NCBI RefSeq assembly: GCF_038050405.1 | Contig: NZ_CP150900.1 | Coordinates: 4,464,001-4,528,000 of the forward strand | DNA length: 64,000 nt | Direction of reading: 5' to 3' | Source: Paraburkholderia sp. IMGN_8 | GTDB taxonomy: Bacteria > Pseudomonadota > Gammaproteobacteria > Burkholderiales > Burkholderiaceae | Shown: positions 19,747-29,239 of the stretch, piece after piece | How positions within the stretch are numbered: position 1 is the first letter of the stretch | Layout: every line of letters begins with the position of its first letter | Translations under genes and position numbers: made by a program | Notes under the pieces: generated by a model | Told to the model about the DNA's origin: nothing | Database searches by the model: none | What the model saw: only the letters and a program-made list of their open reading frames with translations

Positions 19747-20760
19747 ATGAAGATTGCCATCCTCGACGATTACCAGGACGCCGTTCGCAAGCTCGACTGC
19801 TTTCAATTGCTGGCCGACCATGAGGTCAAGGTTTTCAACAACACTGTCCGTGGTTTGGGCCAGTTGGCGAGCCGTCTTTCCGAAGTCGACGCGCTGGTCC
19901 TGATTCGCGAACGTACCCGCATCAACTCGCAACTGCTCGACAAGTTGCCGCGTTTGCGCATGATCAGCCAAACCGGCAAGGTGTCGAGCCATATCGACCT
20001 GCCGGCGTGTACCGAGCGCGGCATCGCCGTGCTGGAAGGCAGCGGCTCGCCGTTCGCGCCGGCCGAATTGACGTGGGCACTCATCATGGCTGCCCAACGG
20101 CGGATTCCGCAATACGTAGCAAACCTTAAGCAAGGTGCCTGGCAACAGTCGGGTTTGAAAACGTCGGCACTGCCGCCGAACTTCGGTTTGGGTCAGGTAT
20201 TGCGCGGCCAGACGCTGGGGATTTGGGGCTATGGCAAGATCGGGCGGCTGGTTGCCGGATACGGCAAGGCGTTCGGCATGAACGTGCTGATCTGGGGCCG
20301 CGAACATTCGCGCGAAGCGGCGCGCGTCGACGGCTTCGGCGTCGCCGAAAGCCGCGAAGCGTTGTTCGAGCAGAGCGATGTGCTATCGCTGCACCTGCGT
20401 TTGCATGACGACACGCGCGGCATTGTCAAGCAGGAAGATCTGATGCGGATGAAGCCGACCGCGTTGCTCGTGAACACGAGCCGGGCCGAACTGCTCGACG
20501 AAAACGCGCTGGTGAGCGCGCTGTCGCGCAACCGTCCGGGGATGGTCGCGATCGACGTCTACGAAAGCGAGCCGATTCTGCAGGGCTACAGCCTGCTGCG
20601 GATGGAAAACGTGATCTGCACGCCGCACATCGGCTATGTCGAGCGCGAGAGCTACGAGTCGTACTTCACCGCGGCGTTCAAGAACATTCTGGCTTTCGAC
20701 GCCGGCGATACGGCCAGCGTGGCGAATCCGGAAGCGTTGCAGGGCGGTCGGCGGCGTTAA
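19747..20760 (+). CDS. D-2-hydroxyacid dehydrogenase family protein
   Basis: NAD-dependent D-isomer 2-hydroxyacid dehydrogenase, 337 residues from ATG 19747 (MKIAILDDYQDAVRKLDCF). The nucleotide-binding loop is GIWGYGKIGRLVAGYGKAFG; catalytic Arg sits in LLVNTSRAELLDE, Glu in VDVYESEPI, and His in CTPHIGYVERESYESYF. The family covers phosphoglycerate, glycerate, lactate and other substrates; the sequence alone does not settle which. It is usually annotated 3-phosphoglycerate dehydrogenase-like, but lacks a C-terminal ACT domain. Confidence 0.88.
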   Translation: MKIAILDDYQDAVRKLDCFQLLADHEVKVFNNTVRGLGQLASRLSEVDALVLIRERTRINSQLLDKLPRLRMISQTGKVSSHIDLPACTERGIAVLEGSGSPFAPAELTWALIMAAQRRIPQYVANLKQGAWQQSGLKTSALPPNFGLGQVLRGQTLGIWGYGKIGRLVAGYGKAFGMNVLIWGREHSREAARVDGFGVAESREALFEQSDVLSLHLRLHDDTRGIVKQEDLMRMKPTALLVNTSRAELLDENALVSALSRNRPGMVAIDVYESEPILQGYSLLRMENVICTPHIGYVERESYESYFTAAFKNILAFDAGDTASVANPEALQGGRRR

Positions 20761-20834
20761 ACGCGGGCTTGAGGCTCGGCGCGCGGAGGCGCTCAACGAA
20801 AAGAAACTCCGAAGCGAAACCGCGCCGCCGCTGC

Positions 20835-21710
20835 TCAGCGCGCTTCGTGCGCGGCGGCTTCCCACAGATCCGGCATGCGTTCCAGGAAGATCTCGCCGTC
20901 GGCGCGGCCGAGGTTATACGCGTGCACCATCTGCGAAGGGCTCGTGTAATCCCAGCTTGAAATCGGCACCTTGCGCGACGGCTGCACGTAGAGCCGTTGC
21001 TGCACGCCATGCGGCACGACGAACATCTGCGGACGCGGATAGAGACGCGTGACCATCACCAGCACGTTGCCTGGCGCGTCGGCATCGAGCGCGCCGACCG
21101 GCACGTTATCGACCATCCCGCCATCCAGCACCGGCCGGCCGTTGCGGCGTAGAACCGGCGTGAACGGCGGCGTACTCGACGATTGCAGAATCAGATCCGC
21201 GAGGTCCTCGACAGTCGCGCAATCCTGCGCGCGCACGAATTCCGGATGGAAACCGAGCGTCTGACCAAGCGTCGGATGCAGCGTCTTGCGCACGTACTTT
21301 TCGATGTTGTACGCGATCAGCCCCGCGGCGACCGCGCTGCGCGCGCCGAGCCAGCGCGGCAGATGCGACACGCCGATGCGGATTTCCGGCGCCTGTGCGA
21401 GCGTCGAGAACTTGTCGCCATAGATGTCGAGCAGAGCCTGCCGGTAGATGCGGTAATGCGGAAACACCGATTCGCCGCGCAGCAGGTTGCCCCAGTACGC
21501 GTTGCGGGTGTTGTGACGCAGCGCGTCTTGGTAATAGCGCATCACCCAGTCGGAATCGCGCGTGTAGAGCATGCACGCGGTGGCGGCGCCGGCCGAAATG
21601 CCGGCGATGACGCGCGGACGGATATGCAGCTCCGGCTGCACGACGTCCCAGAATCCCGCCTGCCACCAGCAGCGATTGCCGCCACCGGCGAATACGACCT
21701 GATCGAACAT
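20835..21710 (-). CDS. Patatin-like phospholipase
   Basis: 291-residue lipid hydrolase with a Ser-Asp dyad. The nucleophile is in GISAG near residue 41, the oxyanion glycines in FAGGGNRCW at the N-terminus, and the acid in LDGGMVDNVP. No signal peptide or membrane helix, so probably cytoplasmic unless exported by another route. It precedes the thioesterase gene convergent to nothing obvious; the substrate is unknown. Confidence 0.88.
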   Translation of the reverse strand: MFDQVVFAGGGNRCWWQAGFWDVVQPELHIRPRVIAGISAGAATACMLYTRDSDWVMRYYQDALRHNTRNAYWGNLLRGESVFPHYRIYRQALLDIYGDKFSTLAQAPEIRIGVSHLPRWLGARSAVAAGLIAYNIEKYVRKTLHPTLGQTLGFHPEFVRAQDCATVEDLADLILQSSSTPPFTPVLRRNGRPVLDGGMVDNVPVGALDADAPGNVLVMVTRLYPRPQMFVVPHGVQQRLYVQPSRKVPISSWDYTSPSQMVHAYNLGRADGEIFLERMPDLWEAAAHEAR

Positions 21711-21759
21711 CTTGGCTTTTTCCTCTAATGCGGCGTGCGGAGTGTCGTTTTAAGTCGAT

Positions 21760-22164
21760 TTAGTCGAGTAGCGCGTAGGTCGTGGTGGCGTGGACGGCCA
21801 TGTTGCCGGTTTCATCGAACAACTCGACTTCGCCGAACACCAGATTACGGCCCATGCGCAACACGCGCGCGGTGATCAGCACATCGCCCTTACGGACCGA
21901 GCGCATGAAACTGATGTTGAGAGAGACCGTGCTCATCGGCTTGAAGCCGCCGAGCGCGGCTGAAATCGCGACGATCATCGCTGTGTCGGCGGCCGCCATG
22001 AACACCTGACCGCAGATCACGCCACCCGAATGACGCAGTTCGCCGGAAAACGGCAGGCGCAGCGTCGCGCGCTCTTCGTCGACCTTGACCGGAGTCAGCA
22101 TGAGCGTACGTACCCAAGGCGCCAAGATGCGGTCGAGCAGCTCGAGAATCGCTTTGTCATCCAT
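21760..22164 (-). CDS. PaaI-type hotdog thioesterase
   Basis: 134-residue acyl-CoA thioesterase-like protein, ATG 22164 (MDDKAILELLDRILAPW). The HSGGVICGQVFMAAADTAM segment is the hotdog helix with the family's HGG-like/Asp active region, and STVSLNISFMRSV is the central strand. It lies just upstream of the patatin gene on the same strand, with 49 bases between, so the two may form a small lipid-handling operon. Confidence 0.85.
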   Translation of the reverse strand: MDDKAILELLDRILAPWVRTLMLTPVKVDEERATLRLPFSGELRHSGGVICGQVFMAAADTAMIVAISAALGGFKPMSTVSLNISFMRSVRKGDVLITARVLRMGRNLVFGEVELFDETGNMAVHATTTYALLD

Positions 22165-22364
22165 GTCTGTCCCCGGTCGATCGTCGCGCGACGATTCGCG
22201 CGGTATGGTGTCGCGACATGATACCGGGACGGCGAGCTCAACGTCTTTCTGGCGAGGACCGGCCTGCTGGGAGGACCCGTGGTGGCCGCCACAAATATTT
22301 TTAAGAAAGTTGCGAAAGGGACTTGGCAATCTCGGAAAGTTACTGCATAATTTCGCTTCTGTTT

Positions 22365-22440
22365 GGGGCGTTAGCTCAGTTGGTAGAGCAGCGGACTCTT
22401 AATCCGTAGGTCGAGTGTTCGAGTCACTCACGCCCCACCA
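22365..22440 (+). tRNA. tRNA-Lys (anticodon CTT)
   Basis: 76-nt cloverleaf with encoded CCA. Acceptor GGGGCGT pairs fully with ACGCCCC; anticodon loop CTCTTAA gives CTT; T-loop TTCGAGT. All stems are intact. Confidence 0.97.
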
Positions 22441-22462
22441 CCGAATTTAGCAGTAGGAAATC

Positions 22463-22495
22463 AAGCACTTGCGAGCGATCGCGGTGCTTTTTTTT
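22463..22495 (+). terminator. Rho-independent terminator after tRNA-Lys
   Basis: Outer stem AAGCAC/GTGCTT with inner GCGA/TCGC pairs, followed by eight T. It starts 23 bases past the tRNA. The next 260 bases up to the phosphatase gene show nothing recognisable. Confidence 0.85.
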
Positions 22496-22758
22496 CGTCT
22501 GTAGCCCGCGTGCGCAGGCGTCAAAAACTGGCCTTTGCCGGAAATCTGCCGGAACGGAAAAAATCGGCCAACAACAAGAACCTGTTAGCGTTCAAACACT
22601 CCTGGCGCAGCCCCGGGTCCGGTAGGCACTTCGGCCTATGGTTGGACTTCCCTCGGAACGGTAGACAGATTCCAGCCTCACGCCGAGGCAAATTCAAAGG
22701 CTTCAGGACCGCCGTCGAGCGTGCAGACGCAAGCGCGCTCGTGGTCACTCAAAAGAAT

Positions 22759-23511
22759 TTACGGCAGCAAATCCACCAGCCCCGGCAGCCCTGCGCGAAT
22801 CGCGTAGCCGTTATCGACCGGCTTCAGGTCCAACCGCAGCCCGGCCTCGCGCACAATCACCACGCCCGCCATCACATCCCACGCGTTGATATGCGCCTCG
22901 ACGTAGCCATCGAACCGGCCTGCCGCGACATATGCAAGACCGAGCGCAGCCGACCCGAGACGACGATGCTCGATGCCCTTCAGGTAAAGCTGTTCGATGG
23001 TACTCAGGTACGTCGACAACGCCGTACGCGCCGAATAGCCGATATTCACAAGCCCTGCCCCGGCCTGCAGCTTGCGGCCTTGCAGACGCGCCTCGTTCAG
23101 GTAAGCCCCTTCGCCCTTGCAGGCATGAAACAGCTCGTCGTTGACCGGATCGAAGATCACACCGAGCACCGGCTCGTCGGCGACAACGTAGGCAATCGAC
23201 ACGCACCAGTGCCGGTGCTGGCGCAGATAGTTGCTGGTCCCATCGATCGGATCAACGATCCACATGCCGGCCTGGCCTTCGGTACGTCCTGTTTCCTCGC
23301 CAAGAAACCCGTCTTCCGGAAACTGCGTGGTCAGCACGTCGCGGATCAGCCGCTCGGTTGCCCGGTCAGCCTCGCTGACGAAGTCCTGCGGCCCCTTCTC
23401 GACGATTACGAGATCGTCGCGCTTCAGTCGTTCCTGAAACGACAGCGCGAGCGCACCGGCGTCCCGCGCAAGCTGCCTGGCCACCGCCAGGCGCTGATGT
23501 AATGAATCCAT
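22759..23511 (-). CDS. Inositol-monophosphatase family phosphatase
   Basis: 250-residue Mg-dependent phosphatase of the IMPase/CysQ superfamily. Metal-site motifs are present: GEETG (about 66-70), WIVDPIDGTSNYL (about 83-95) and AWDVMAGVVIVREAG (about 211-225). It is the last gene of a long operon and lies 21 bases after the LacI gene. Given the phosphodiesterase and sugar-type transporter upstream, I infer that it dephosphorylates the polyol or sugar phosphate released from the imported phosphodiester, as AccG does for agrocinopine in Agrobacterium. It is not the housekeeping suhB copy by context. Confidence 0.9.
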   Translation of the reverse strand: MDSLHQRLAVARQLARDAGALALSFQERLKRDDLVIVEKGPQDFVSEADRATERLIRDVLTTQFPEDGFLGEETGRTEGQAGMWIVDPIDGTSNYLRQHRHWCVSIAYVVADEPVLGVIFDPVNDELFHACKGEGAYLNEARLQGRKLQAGAGLVNIGYSARTALSTYLSTIEQLYLKGIEHRRLGSAALGLAYVAAGRFDGYVEAHINAWDVMAGVVIVREAGLRLDLKPVDNGYAIRAGLPGLVDLLP

Positions 23512-23532
23512 GGATAACGTTCGGAGAGTGGG

Positions 23533-24519
23533 TCACTGGCGCACGATCAGTTGCACGTCGATCGTCTCGGTCTGCGCGTCGCGCTCCGGGTGATCGATAC
23601 GCCGTTTTAGCAGACCGACGGCGGCATCCGCCAGCTCGCGCGTCGATTGCCGGACCGTGGTGAGCTGGTAGCCGAGCCAACTGGCCTGGGGAATGTCGTC
23701 GAAGCCCGCGATGCGCAGTTTCCGGAACCGCGCGGCGCTCAGCTTCTGCCGGAGATGGTCGATCAGTCCGAGCGCAAGGTAATCGTTGGTACAGAACACG
23801 CCATCCGGCAGGGCCTCGGCCTCGAGCAGTTCGCGTGCCGCCATGCCACCGCCCTGGTAGTGATGCCGAGGCACGTGGACCCGCGAGGTCCGCATACCTA
23901 GCGCCGCGGCCTGCTTCACGAACAGCCGCTCACGCGTCTGGATGCTGTAGGAACCATCTTCCGCAGCAACAACCGCAACATGCCGGCAGTCGGCCTGACG
24001 GAAGAAATCCGCAAGCAGTGAGATGCCCTTCGCGTTGTCGCACAACACGCGGTCGACCATGGGAGGCTGATCCGCCTTGTTGATCAGAACCACCGGCACC
24101 TCGTGGTGAATGCACCTCCGGTAGATCTCGGCGGGCGGTGTATCGGACGTAATGATGACGCCCGATACCGCATAGCGCATCAGCATGTCGATCACCTGCG
24201 CACTGTCGCGGCCTTCCGCGGTCGGGATCAGCAACGGGCGGAACTGCTGCTCGAGCAGTGCCTCGCTGAGGTCCTTCAGTTGCAGGGCGCGAAACGGGTT
24301 GTCGATATCGGCCACCACCAGGCCAACCAGATCGGAACGCTGCATGTTCAGGCCACGCGCGAGATGGTTCACGCGATAGCCGAGCGTATCCGCCGCCTTG
24401 AGCACCTTCCGCCGCGTTTCCTCCGACACGTAGCCGCTATTGGAAAAGGTCCGCGACACCGCGGAACGGGAAACCCCCGCCGCTTCCGCCACTTCCTGGG
24501 CTGTTACCTGTTTAAGCAT
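23533..24519 (-). CDS. LacI-family transcriptional regulator
   Basis: 328 residues from ATG 24519. Helix-turn-helix TAQEVAEAAGVSRSAVSRTFSNSGYVSEETRRKVLKAA and hinge helix NHLARGLNMQRS at the N-terminus; a periplasmic-binding-protein-like effector domain follows (VGLVVADIDNPFRA ... IAGFDDIPQASWLGYQLTTV). Its first bases overlap the end of the GDPD gene. A LacI dimer should bind a CG-centred palindrome; three copies of TGCACACGTGTKCA are found ahead of the operon and the divergent porin, so these are its likely operators. Confidence 0.92.
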   Translation of the reverse strand: MLKQVTAQEVAEAAGVSRSAVSRTFSNSGYVSEETRRKVLKAADTLGYRVNHLARGLNMQRSDLVGLVVADIDNPFRALQLKDLSEALLEQQFRPLLIPTAEGRDSAQVIDMLMRYAVSGVIITSDTPPAEIYRRCIHHEVPVVLINKADQPPMVDRVLCDNAKGISLLADFFRQADCRHVAVVAAEDGSYSIQTRERLFVKQAAALGMRTSRVHVPRHHYQGGGMAARELLEAEALPDGVFCTNDYLALGLIDHLRQKLSAARFRKLRIAGFDDIPQASWLGYQLTTVRQSTRELADAAVGLLKRRIDHPERDAQTETIDVQLIVRQ

Positions 24520-26032
24520 CCGTATTCGTACCCGTATTCGTATCTGCGGTCCGGCCCGCTTCGCTCTGCAGCCAGGCATCATAGGCGCGGCTGAACACGA
24601 ACGGATCGTCAATATTCACCATATCGGGCTTCAGCGCAATCAGCGCCCGGGCATCGTCGGGGACTTCCGAGAAGAAGCGCACCATGATCCGTGCGCCCGC
24701 CGCACGCGCGCGTGCGAACTCCGACAGATCGTCGATACGGTAATCGTATTCGATAACATACGGCTTTCCGGCTGCCAGCAGCGCGTCGAGACTCGGGAAA
24801 TCCTGGCGGCGGCGCATCGTGCGCGCCTGCGGATAGCCCGCTTGGATCCGGTCGATCACGGCGCTGTCTTCGCACCAGAAAAAGCAGTACGTCCATGCAT
24901 CGTGCGCCGCCACTTCTTCCATGACCCGGCGCACTTCCGCCGCCTTGATTTCGACGAAGAGTCCGCCACGGTGCTTCGCAAGGGAGAGGTAATCGCCGAG
25001 CTCGCTCACGACCTCGCCCGCATAGCGTGCATGGAACCACGAACCCGCGTCGCAGTGCGTCAGTTCTTCCTGGGTGCGGTTGGCCACCGGGCCGTCAAGG
25101 TTCGTCGTGCGTGCGAGCGTGTCGTCATGAATCACGACCAGCCTCCCGTCCGAACTCGTGCGCACATCGAGCTCGACCCGCTGCGCGCCCATCCGATACG
25201 CGAGTGCCGCACCGGCCAGCGTGTTCTCGGGCGCAACGGTATTTGCGCCGCGATGGCAGACGATCTCGATCGGATTGTCCTTGCGCGGGCGGTACCCACT
25301 GATCATTTCCGGCAGATCGCTGCAGATCGCCAGGATCGGCAATTTGCGGAGCGCGGCAATCTCACGCTCACGCTCTTCGTGCCAGGCGACGATCGGCAGG
25401 TCGCGCCTGCCTGCCTCGGCCATCAGTTCGTCTGTCAGTAGTTCGTGCGGCGCATCCGACGCGCGCTCCCAGCACAGGTGGATCATGTCGGCCCCTGCGG
25501 CTTCCGCCAGCACAAACGGATCCGCCCCGACCGGCACCAGCACCGACAGCGGATACGGGCATGCCGCCTCGGCCAGCTCGGCCACCTGCGCGATATCGAA
25601 CGAGCCGAGCACGGCACGGTCGAACCGCATGGCCTCGAGCAGTGCGACGACCTTGGGCCCGCTGCCCTTCGCCTTCAGTTCGACATACAGGCCGCACCCG
25701 GTACGTTGCGCAAGCTCGATCACTTCGCGCACGCTCGGCACGGGCTCGCCGTTATTCAGCTTGTATTTGCGCAGTTCGTCGAATGTGAATTGCGCGATTT
25801 CGACATCGACGCCCGCATGCTTGAGCAGATTGGCGTCATGACTCACCACGCAGATGCCATCGGCAGTGAGATGGACATCGATCTCCCACATGTCGGCGTT
25901 CAGGTGCGCGGCGAGCGCGAAGGCTTCGAGTGTATTCTCGAGTCGGTGGCCACTTGCGCCACGATGGGCGACACAGAGCGGCTCTGGGCGAGCCAGCGCG
26001 GCGATGGCCTGGCGGACGTGTTCACGCGACAT
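24512..26032 (-). CDS. Tandem-domain glycerophosphodiester phosphodiesterase
   Basis: 506-residue protein holding two complete GDPD domains. Domain 1 (about 15-235) has AHRGASGHRLENTLEAF, EIDVHLT and VSHDANL; domain 2 (about 258-480) has CHRGANTVAPENTL, ELDVRTS and VIHDDTLARTTN. Both keep the catalytic HRGA histidine, ENT and E-x-D metal ligands and the second histidine, so both look active. No signal peptide: it acts in the cytoplasm on an imported phosphodiester. I use ATG 26032, which has GGAG nine bases upstream and overlaps the ATPase gene by 11 bases. The C-terminus encodes a short repeat (TNTGTNTDA) from a 12-base DNA repeat and overlaps the LacI start. Confidence 0.9.
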   Translation of the reverse strand: MSREHVRQAIAALARPEPLCVAHRGASGHRLENTLEAFALAAHLNADMWEIDVHLTADGICVVSHDANLLKHAGVDVEIAQFTFDELRKYKLNNGEPVPSVREVIELAQRTGCGLYVELKAKGSGPKVVALLEAMRFDRAVLGSFDIAQVAELAEAACPYPLSVLVPVGADPFVLAEAAGADMIHLCWERASDAPHELLTDELMAEAGRRDLPIVAWHEEREREIAALRKLPILAICSDLPEMISGYRPRKDNPIEIVCHRGANTVAPENTLAGAALAYRMGAQRVELDVRTSSDGRLVVIHDDTLARTTNLDGPVANRTQEELTHCDAGSWFHARYAGEVVSELGDYLSLAKHRGGLFVEIKAAEVRRVMEEVAAHDAWTYCFFWCEDSAVIDRIQAGYPQARTMRRRQDFPSLDALLAAGKPYVIEYDYRIDDLSEFARARAAGARIMVRFFSEVPDDARALIALKPDMVNIDDPFVFSRAYDAWLQSEAGRTADTNTGTNTDA

Positions 26033-27080
26033 GCAGACGGTCTCCGAGTGCATCGAAAAACAGGACGTCGTTCGCTTCGATATGCCACTGCACCGCTTCA
26101 CCCGCCTTCAGCACCGCCCCGCCGGATTGCAGCGTACGAATGATGTCGCCATTGGCCAATTGCAGGTCGTACAGGATCTCGCGCCCCTGATGCTCGACAA
26201 AACTCACGGTCGCGGGATTCCCGCCCTCGGATACGAGCGTCACATGCTCGGGACGCAACCCGGCGCGCGCGGGACCCTGCGCCACCGCGCGCGTCCCGCC
26301 AAGCGCGATCCGCGCGCCGCCGCTCACGAACTGCTGCGCATCCACACTGCCGCCGATAAACGAGATCGGCGGATTGCCGAGAAAGCCGGCCACGAATTCG
26401 GTGCGCGGATTGCGATACATTTGTACCGGCGTATCGACCTGCACGATCCGGCCATGCTGCATGATTGCGATGCGATCGCACATGCTCATCGCCTCGACCT
26501 GGTCGTGCGTAACGAGAATCGCAGTGATGCCCGATTCCCGCTGGATGCGGCGGATCTCCGCGCGCATGGCCATGCGCAGGCTCGCGTCGAGGTTGGCGAG
26601 TGGTTCGTCCATCAGCAGCACATCCGGACGGCGGATAATCGCCCGCGCGAGCGACGCGCGCTGCTGTTGACCGCCCGACAGCTCGGCGGGCTTGCGGTGC
26701 AGCAGCGAGTCGATCCGCACGAGTGCAGCGATCTCGGCCACCTTGCGTTTGATCTCTCGGGGCGGTTCGCCGCGCACCTTTAGCGGAAAGCCGACGTTCT
26801 GCTCAACAGTCATGTGCGGATACAGCGCATAGGATTGGAAGGTCACGCCCACATTGCGTGTCTGCGGCGGTTCCTGCGTCACATCGCGTCCGCCGATCAG
26901 GATCTGCCCCTCGTCGGCGCGATGAATGCCGCTGACCGCGAACAGCGTGGTGGACTTGCCGCAACCCGACGGGCCGAGCAGTGCGATCATCTCGCCCTGC
27001 GCGATATCGACGTTGAGATTGTCGATGACGAGGGTTTCGCCAAAGCGCTTGGTGAGATTGAGAATCCGGATGCCACTCAT
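26022..27080 (-). CDS. ABC transporter ATPase, UgpC/MalK type
   Basis: 352 residues, CUT1-class ATPase. Walker A GPSGCGKST, Q-loop FQSYALYPHMTV, signature LSGGQQQR, Walker B VLLMDEPLANLD, H-loop VTHDQ, then a C-terminal TOBE/OB regulatory region (from about 240). Overlaps the permease gene by four bases. Energises import by the two permeases and binding protein upstream. Confidence 0.93.
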   Translation of the reverse strand: MSGIRILNLTKRFGETLVIDNLNVDIAQGEMIALLGPSGCGKSTTLFAVSGIHRADEGQILIGGRDVTQEPPQTRNVGVTFQSYALYPHMTVEQNVGFPLKVRGEPPREIKRKVAEIAALVRIDSLLHRKPAELSGGQQQRASLARAIIRRPDVLLMDEPLANLDASLRMAMRAEIRRIQRESGITAILVTHDQVEAMSMCDRIAIMQHGRIVQVDTPVQMYRNPRTEFVAGFLGNPPISFIGGSVDAQQFVSGGARIALGGTRAVAQGPARAGLRPEHVTLVSEGGNPATVSFVEHQGREILYDLQLANGDIIRTLQSGGAVLKAGEAVQWHIEANDVLFFDALGDRLHVA

Positions 27081-27910
27081 CCCTTGTTCCCCCCGCTATA
27101 CATGTTCATCAGTTGCTTCTGGAATACGATGAAGAGAATCATGACCGGCGCAGCGTAGAACAGTCCCACTGCCTTGAAGGTGGCCATGTCGTAGTTGTTG
27201 TCGTCAGCGATCAGGCCGGCGAGATAGACGGACAGCACCTGGGCATGATTGCCAGGTGCCAGCACCTGCGGCAGCAGATACTCGCTCCAACCTGCCAGGA
27301 ACGAGAATATCGCGAGCGGCAACAGCGCCGGCCGCACCAGCGGCAGTACGATCTCACGCCAGACGCGGAAACGGCTCGCCCCATCCTGGATGGCGGCCAT
27401 TTCGATTTCCCAAGGTACCTGGTCGTAGAAACCCTTGAGAATCCAGATGCCGAACGGCAGTTCGAGCGAAGCCTTGACGAGAATCACGCCCGGCAGCGTG
27501 TCATAGAGCCCGATGTACTGCAGGATCAGAAACGTTGCGATCAGCAGCGTGACGGTCGGAAACGCATGCAGCACCATCACGCCGCCAAGGAAGAAGCCGC
27601 GCAACGGGATATCCATGCGCGACAGCGTGTAGGCTGCCGCCGACGAGATAACGACTACCAGCAAGGTGGTCGTGCTCGCAAACAGCAACGTGTTCAGCGC
27701 AACTGTCCAAATATTTGGACGGCCCGGCAGGTCCTGCCACAGGAAATGCCAGTGCGCGAGCGTGAACGCGTGCGGCAGCCACTCGCCCGCACGCGTGTCG
27801 GTGAATGTATCGACCAGCAGGTACACATACATCAGCACGAGCGGCACACTCGCCAAACCAAGCAGAATGGTGACCACAAGCAGCAGCACGTTCGATGGTT
27901 TATTGCTCAT
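27077..27910 (-). CDS. ABC transporter permease, MalG/UgpE type
   Basis: 277 residues, six membrane helices, with the cytoplasmic EAA loop EIEMAAIQDGASRFRVWREIVLPL that docks onto the ATPase. Start is nine bases after the preceding permease stop. Ends overlapping the ATPase start (ATGA). Confidence 0.92.
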   Translation of the reverse strand: MSNKPSNVLLLVVTILLGLASVPLVLMYVYLLVDTFTDTRAGEWLPHAFTLAHWHFLWQDLPGRPNIWTVALNTLLFASTTTLLVVVISSAAAYTLSRMDIPLRGFFLGGVMVLHAFPTVTLLIATFLILQYIGLYDTLPGVILVKASLELPFGIWILKGFYDQVPWEIEMAAIQDGASRFRVWREIVLPLVRPALLPLAIFSFLAGWSEYLLPQVLAPGNHAQVLSVYLAGLIADDNNYDMATFKAVGLFYAAPVMILFIVFQKQLMNMYSGGNKG

Positions 27911-27919
27911 CGTCGGCTC

Positions 27920-29239
27920 CTAGATTTCAATGCGTGGCCGAACCACGAGCTTCGTGAAGCCAAACAGCTTCAGGTAGAGGCAGGACAGCACGAGGCCGAT
28001 GCCGACCAGCACCATCGCGAGTGCTGAGCCATAGCCGTACTGCAGGTTGCCCGCATAGTTGTGCAGCGCGACGTGGAAAGCGCTCAGCGCCCAGACTTCG
28101 GTCGAGCCGCCGGGACCGCCGTCGGTCGCGAGCAGAATATATTCAAACGAGGTCAGCAGCGACAACGTCTGGTAGCACGTGACAAACAGCAGCGGCCAGC
28201 GCAGTTGCGGCAACACGATATAGCGGATCTGCTGCCAGCGGCTCGCACCGTCCACGTCGCTCGCCCAGAAATGGCTCTTGGGAATGGCGGCCAGTGCCGA
28301 TGAAAAGATCAGCATGCCCATCGAGGCGCCCACCACACCATTGATCAGGAACACGAATATCCAGGCATTCGTGGCGGAATCGAGCATCCAGTTGCGCGCC
28401 GGTACGCCGAAAGCCGACATCATCATCGAGATGAAACCGGTGTCCCAAGCCAGCCACTTCCACAGCAGCACATACAGCACAGAAGGCGTAATGCGCGGCA
28501 ACAGCCAGATCGCGCGCAGACCGCCCGCCAGCCGGGCCGGCATGTAGTGCGTTGCAAGCGCGAGCACGAGCGCAAAGCCGATATTGAACAGGCTGAGCGT
28601 ACCGAACACGTAAAACAGCGTGTTGCCGAGCACTTTCCAGGTGCCGGGCGAAGACACCATCCGCGCATAGTTGTCGACAGACAGGGTCCAGCCTGTATAG
28701 CTGGCCTTGACCACGGCCTGCTGCTGTTCGGGCGTCAGGAATTGCCCAGCGTCGGACACCGCAGCGAGCAGGCTGCCAGCACTGTCGTACTTGCCGTCGC
28801 CCGCTGACTGCAGGAACGCGTCTGCATCGCGCTTGAGCACGAACACCTCGTCCGGCCGCCCCGGAAGCACGCGCAACGCGGACACGAGATCGTCGCGCGG
28901 CCCGTAGCTGCGGCCCATGAGTTGTGCGGCAATCGCATCGACAAAAGCACTGGGCGCACCATTGGCCTTGAGTCTATCGATGCCGTGCGCATCGACCCTA
29001 TATCCGGCCTGCCCAAGACGGGTGGCGAGGTCAGGTTGTTTGAACTCATTCGACAGGCGGGACAGGGCCACGGGAGTCAACTGGTACGTCCCGCGGCCAA
29101 TCCCGGTGGCCGTGCTCATGTCCGTCATCGAGAACACTGCTGTCATCACGACCGGCAGCAGGAAGAAGAGCGACAGGAGAATCAGGGCCGGCGCGAGCAT
29201 CGCCGGCCCCAGGGTGCGCGACCGATTTAGCACGCTCAT
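27920..29239 (-). CDS. ABC transporter permease, MalF/UgpA type with large periplasmic loop
   Basis: 439 residues; a typical UgpA is about 295. The excess is a roughly 165-residue hydrophilic stretch between the first helix (MLAPALILLSLFFLLPVVM) and the conserved DNYARMVSS region, recalling the P2 loop of MalF. The remaining core has five helices and an EAA loop ASDVDGASRWQQIRYIVLPQL. ATG 29239 overlaps the binding-protein stop codon (TAATG). Confidence 0.9.
   Translation of the reverse strand: MSVLNRSRTLGPAMLAPALILLSLFFLLPVVMTAVFSMTDMSTATGIGRGTYQLTPVALSRLSNEFKQPDLATRLGQAGYRVDAHGIDRLKANGAPSAFVDAIAAQLMGRSYGPRDDLVSALRVLPGRPDEVFVLKRDADAFLQSAGDGKYDSAGSLLAAVSDAGQFLTPEQQQAVVKASYTGWTLSVDNYARMVSSPGTWKVLGNTLFYVFGTLSLFNIGFALVLALATHYMPARLAGGLRAIWLLPRITPSVLYVLLWKWLAWDTGFISMMMSAFGVPARNWMLDSATNAWIFVFLINGVVGASMGMLIFSSALAAIPKSHFWASDVDGASRWQQIRYIVLPQLRWPLLFVTCYQTLSLLTSFEYILLATDGGPGGSTEVWALSAFHVALHNYAGNLQYGYGSALAMVLVGIGLVLSCLYLKLFGFTKLVVRPRIEI

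Noticed and set aside
20287..20760. CRISPR or phage genes
   Set aside because: No spaced identical repeats, cas-like or phage structural genes were found anywhere in the window, here or elsewhere.
24520..24548. Short CGTATTCGTA repeat as a regulatory iteron
   Set aside because: Only two copies, lying inside the 3' end of the GDPD gene; explained by the coding repeat TNTGTNTDA.
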